Below are positions 62,244 to 64,000 of a stretch of DNA of 64,000 nucleotides, piece after piece. This DNA is from CAYVVD01 sp964454975 (GTDB taxonomy: Bacteria > Bacteroidota > Ignavibacteria > Kapaibacteriales > UBA2268): contig CAYVVD010000002.1 of assembly GCA_964454975.1 (NCBI GenBank), positions 124,001 through 188,000 of the forward strand, given 5' to 3'. Each line of letters starts with the position of its first letter. The first letter of the stretch is position 1. The notes beneath the pieces were generated by a model. It saw only the letters and a list, made by a program, of their open reading frames with translations. It was not told the origin of the DNA and did not search any database. Both the position numbers and the translations under genes were made by a program.

Positions 62244-64000
62244 TTAAGGTTTAAAATTACGAAGAGTGAGGGATAGGCTTACAACTGTTACAGAGCTTAA
62301 TGCCATAGCCGCTCCTGCAAACTCGGGTTCGAACATAATGTCCGTAAACGGGAATATTGCCCCTGCAGCGACAGGGATCAAAAGCGCATTGTATGCAAAA
62401 GCCCAGAAAAGATTCTGCCTGATTTTTTTTATAACTGCCCTCCCCAACTTAATTGAAACGGCTGCATCAAACATGGAGTTTTTCATCAGGACAATGTCCC
62501 CGGATTCAACTGCAATTTCTGCACCGCTACTAATTGTAATTCCGATGTCTGCCTGAGTTAATGCAGGTGAATCGTTAATACCATCACCCACAAATGCGAC
62601 TTTTCCTGATTTCTGAGCCTTTTTTATTATTTCCAGTTTACCCCCGGGGCTAATTCCTGCATGGTATTCATCAATACCCAATATTTTGGAAGTTTCTGCA
62701 ACTGATTTTTCATTATCGCCGCTAATGATACCACATTTAATCCCCTGGTTGTGAAATAACTCAATAGCTTTTTTACTTTCCGGCCTGATCTCATCTTTTA
62801 CTATTACAATTCCTTCAAGCTTTCCATCAACCGCAACATACACCCTGCTCCCGGTTTGTAAATTATCATCAAATTTGTCCTCAACCGGAATATCATTTTC
62901 AATCAAAAGTTGCCTGCTGCCTACAAATATTTTTTTCCCAAACAAATCTGCACTAATACCCAAACCGGGGAAGTTTTTCATTTCATTTACAGGCATTGAG
63001 ATAAAGCCGGAGCCATTTGTGCTTTCCTTAATTGCCAAGGCAATTGGATGCGAACTGTCCTTTTCAACAGATGCTGCAATTTGTAATATTTTCTGCCCGG
63101 TTTCTTTCGGATACACAGCTGTAACTTTTGGCTTACCACTTGTTATTGTACCTGTTTTATCAAAGTAAACCTTGTTTATCTTGTCAAGGGTTTCCAGGCT
63201 CTCTGTATTTTTTATAAGGATACCCAGTTCAGCTCCCCTTCCAAGTCCCGTAGTGACAGCAGCAGGAGTTGCAAGGCCAAGAGCACATGGGCAGGCAATA
63301 ACGAGTATTGATATCAATATAGTGAGGCTAAACAGTAGTGATTCCCCTGCAATTAAATACCATGTAAAGAATGCAATTGCCGCGATTCCCAATACTAACG
63401 GAATAAACCAACTGACAGCCTTATCAGCAAGTTTCTGAATCTGTGGTTTTGAAGCCTGGGCGTCTTCAACAAGTCTTATAATATTGGCAAGTACAGTATT
63501 GCTGCCTGTCTTTTCTGCTATAATACTTACCGGTGAATCTAAATTGATAGTACCGGCATAAACATCATCTCCTTCATATTTTGTAACTGGATATGGCTCC
63601 CCTGTAAGCATTGCTTCGTCTATTGATGCCATTCCTGATAAGACTTTTCCATCAACAGGGATTCTGTCACCTGGCCGTACCAATAAAGTATCTTTAATCA
63701 TTACTTCGCTTAGTGTAATTTCTTCTTCTTTTTCACCTTGAACTCTGATTGTGGTATCCGGCTGCAGTTTTATCAATTTTTTGATAGCTCCTCCGGTCCT
63801 GCTTTTTGCTTTTGCTTCAAGGTATTTCCCCAGCATCAGGAATGATGAAAGCATTAGCGCTGTGTCGTAGAACATAAATTCGCGGCTTAGCACAATGCCG
63901 AAAGTCCCTAGTACTGAGGCGACATATGCAGTACCAATGCCCATCGAATACATCACTTCCATGGTAAGGGATTTGTTCTTTAATGCGCGCCAGGCATGTT
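62244..64000 (-). CDS. copA: Copper-type P1B ATPase (5' end cut by window)
   Basis: A heavy-metal-exporting P-type ATPase. The frame is open to the window end (HAWRALKNKSLTMEVMYSMG at the edge), so the N-terminal metal-binding domain and first helices are missing; about 585 residues are visible. The TGEPYPVTK actuator loop, CPCALGLATP in the membrane (near 63280-63300), DKTGTITSGKPK with the phosphorylated aspartate (near 63150), SSHPIALAI with the HP motif, and VGDGINDSPAL are present. The CPC motif indicates copper or silver. It is transcribed toward cheW, 28 bases away. Confidence 0.94.
   Translation of the reverse strand, partial: HAWRALKNKSLTMEVMYSMGIGTAYVASVLGTFGIVLSREFMFYDTALMLSSFLMLGKYLEAKAKSRTGGAIKKLIKLQPDTTIRVQGEKEEEITLSEVMIKDTLLVRPGDRIPVDGKVLSGMASIDEAMLTGEPYPVTKYEGDDVYAGTINLDSPVSIIAEKTGSNTVLANIIRLVEDAQASKPQIQKLADKAVSWFIPLVLGIAAIAFFTWYLIAGESLLFSLTILISILVIACPCALGLATPAAVTTGLGRGAELGILIKNTESLETLDKINKVYFDKTGTITSGKPKVTAVYPKETGQKILQIAASVEKDSSHPIALAIKESTNGSGFISMPVNEMKNFPGLGISADLFGKKIFVGSRQLLIENDIPVEDKFDDNLQTGSRVYVAVDGKLEGIVIVKDEIRPESKKAIELFHNQGIKCGIISGDNEKSVAETSKILGIDEYHAGISPGGKLEIIKKAQKSGKVAFVGDGINDSPALTQADIGITISSGAEIAVESGDIVLMKNSMFDAAVSIKLGRAVIKKIRQNLFWAFAYNALLIPVAAGAIFPFTDIMFEPEFAGAAMALSSVTVVSLSLTLRNFKP

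Overview
The window looks like chromosome from a bacterium of the Fibrobacterota-Chlorobiota-Bacteroidota (FCB) group, probably on the Chlorobiota/Ignavibacteria/Kapaibacteria side of Bacteroidota. The reasons are type IX secretion (T9SS) C-terminal sorting domains on secreted proteins, promoters of the TTG-N19-TAnnTTTG kind typical of that group, moderately AT-rich DNA, and a housekeeping gene set (split nuo genes, ATP-dependent PEP carboxykinase, a FrdA/SdhA pair, a deoxyhypusine-synthase homologue). No rRNA, tRNA, CRISPR array, prophage or intact insertion sequence was seen.

Layout. 1-2338: 3' part of a succinate dehydrogenase/fumarate reductase operon (flavoprotein, cut by the window edge, then iron-sulfur subunit). 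2379-5640: Gfo/Idh/MocA oxidoreductase and an EF-G paralogue, separated by a REP-like palindrome. 5879-9120: deoxyhypusine-synthase-like gene overlapping an ABC exporter pair. 9121-12090: a degenerate island with dispersed inverted repeats and two badly decayed T9SS cargo genes, bounded by a direct repeat of the 3' end of the ABC permease gene. 12164-15611: trmH-ligA, then a small unknown gene with rpmE and rpsR. 15692-22248: nuoJK, a RelA/SpoT homologue with a damaged hydrolase motif, a coiled-coil tail-anchored protein with a small partner, a flavoprotein, and an isolated nuoD. 22321-29341: GT39-like enzyme, asnB, pdxJ on the minus strand; an rRNA methyltransferase-like gene, plsY and gpsA on the plus strand. 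29550-31313: an NSS sodium symporter with its tiny MetS-like subunit. 31509-36830: kbl, a ZIP metal transporter and an SDR-type threonine dehydrogenase, followed without a gap by an O-antigen polymerase-like gene and a methyltransferase. 36827-52986: a minus-strand surface-polysaccharide operon of 14 tightly packed genes (rfbB, wecC, wecB, SLBB export protein, Wzi-like protein, glycosyltransferases, initiating phosphoglycosyltransferase, with accA inside). 53116-57155: a membrane protein, an M1 metallopeptidase with a T9SS tail, and a TPR protein. 57191-64000: pckA-aspartate aminotransferase, a GT39-like protein, cheW, and a copper-type P-ATPase cut by the window end.

How the genes work together. 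WecB and WecC would supply UDP-ManNAcA and RfbB a 4-keto-6-deoxy sugar; the WcaJ-like enzyme starts a lipid-linked unit, the GT2/GT4 enzymes extend it, the Wzy-like protein polymerises it and the SLBB/Wzi proteins handle export and surface assembly. No flippase or Wzc-type kinase was seen, so these must lie elsewhere. TDH and KBL turn threonine into glycine and acetyl-CoA, and the adjacent NSS symporter is a plausible amino-acid importer. Aspartate aminotransferase and PEPCK form a route from aspartate through oxaloacetate to PEP.

No clearly new multi-gene system such as a defence island was found. The observations most worth checking are the decayed T9SS island bounded by a permease-gene repeat, the Wzi-like gene that encodes a signal peptide but has no standard start codon, the GT2-phosphoglycosyltransferase fusion with a gutted catalytic domain, and the RSH enzyme lacking the hydrolase Glu-Asp pair.
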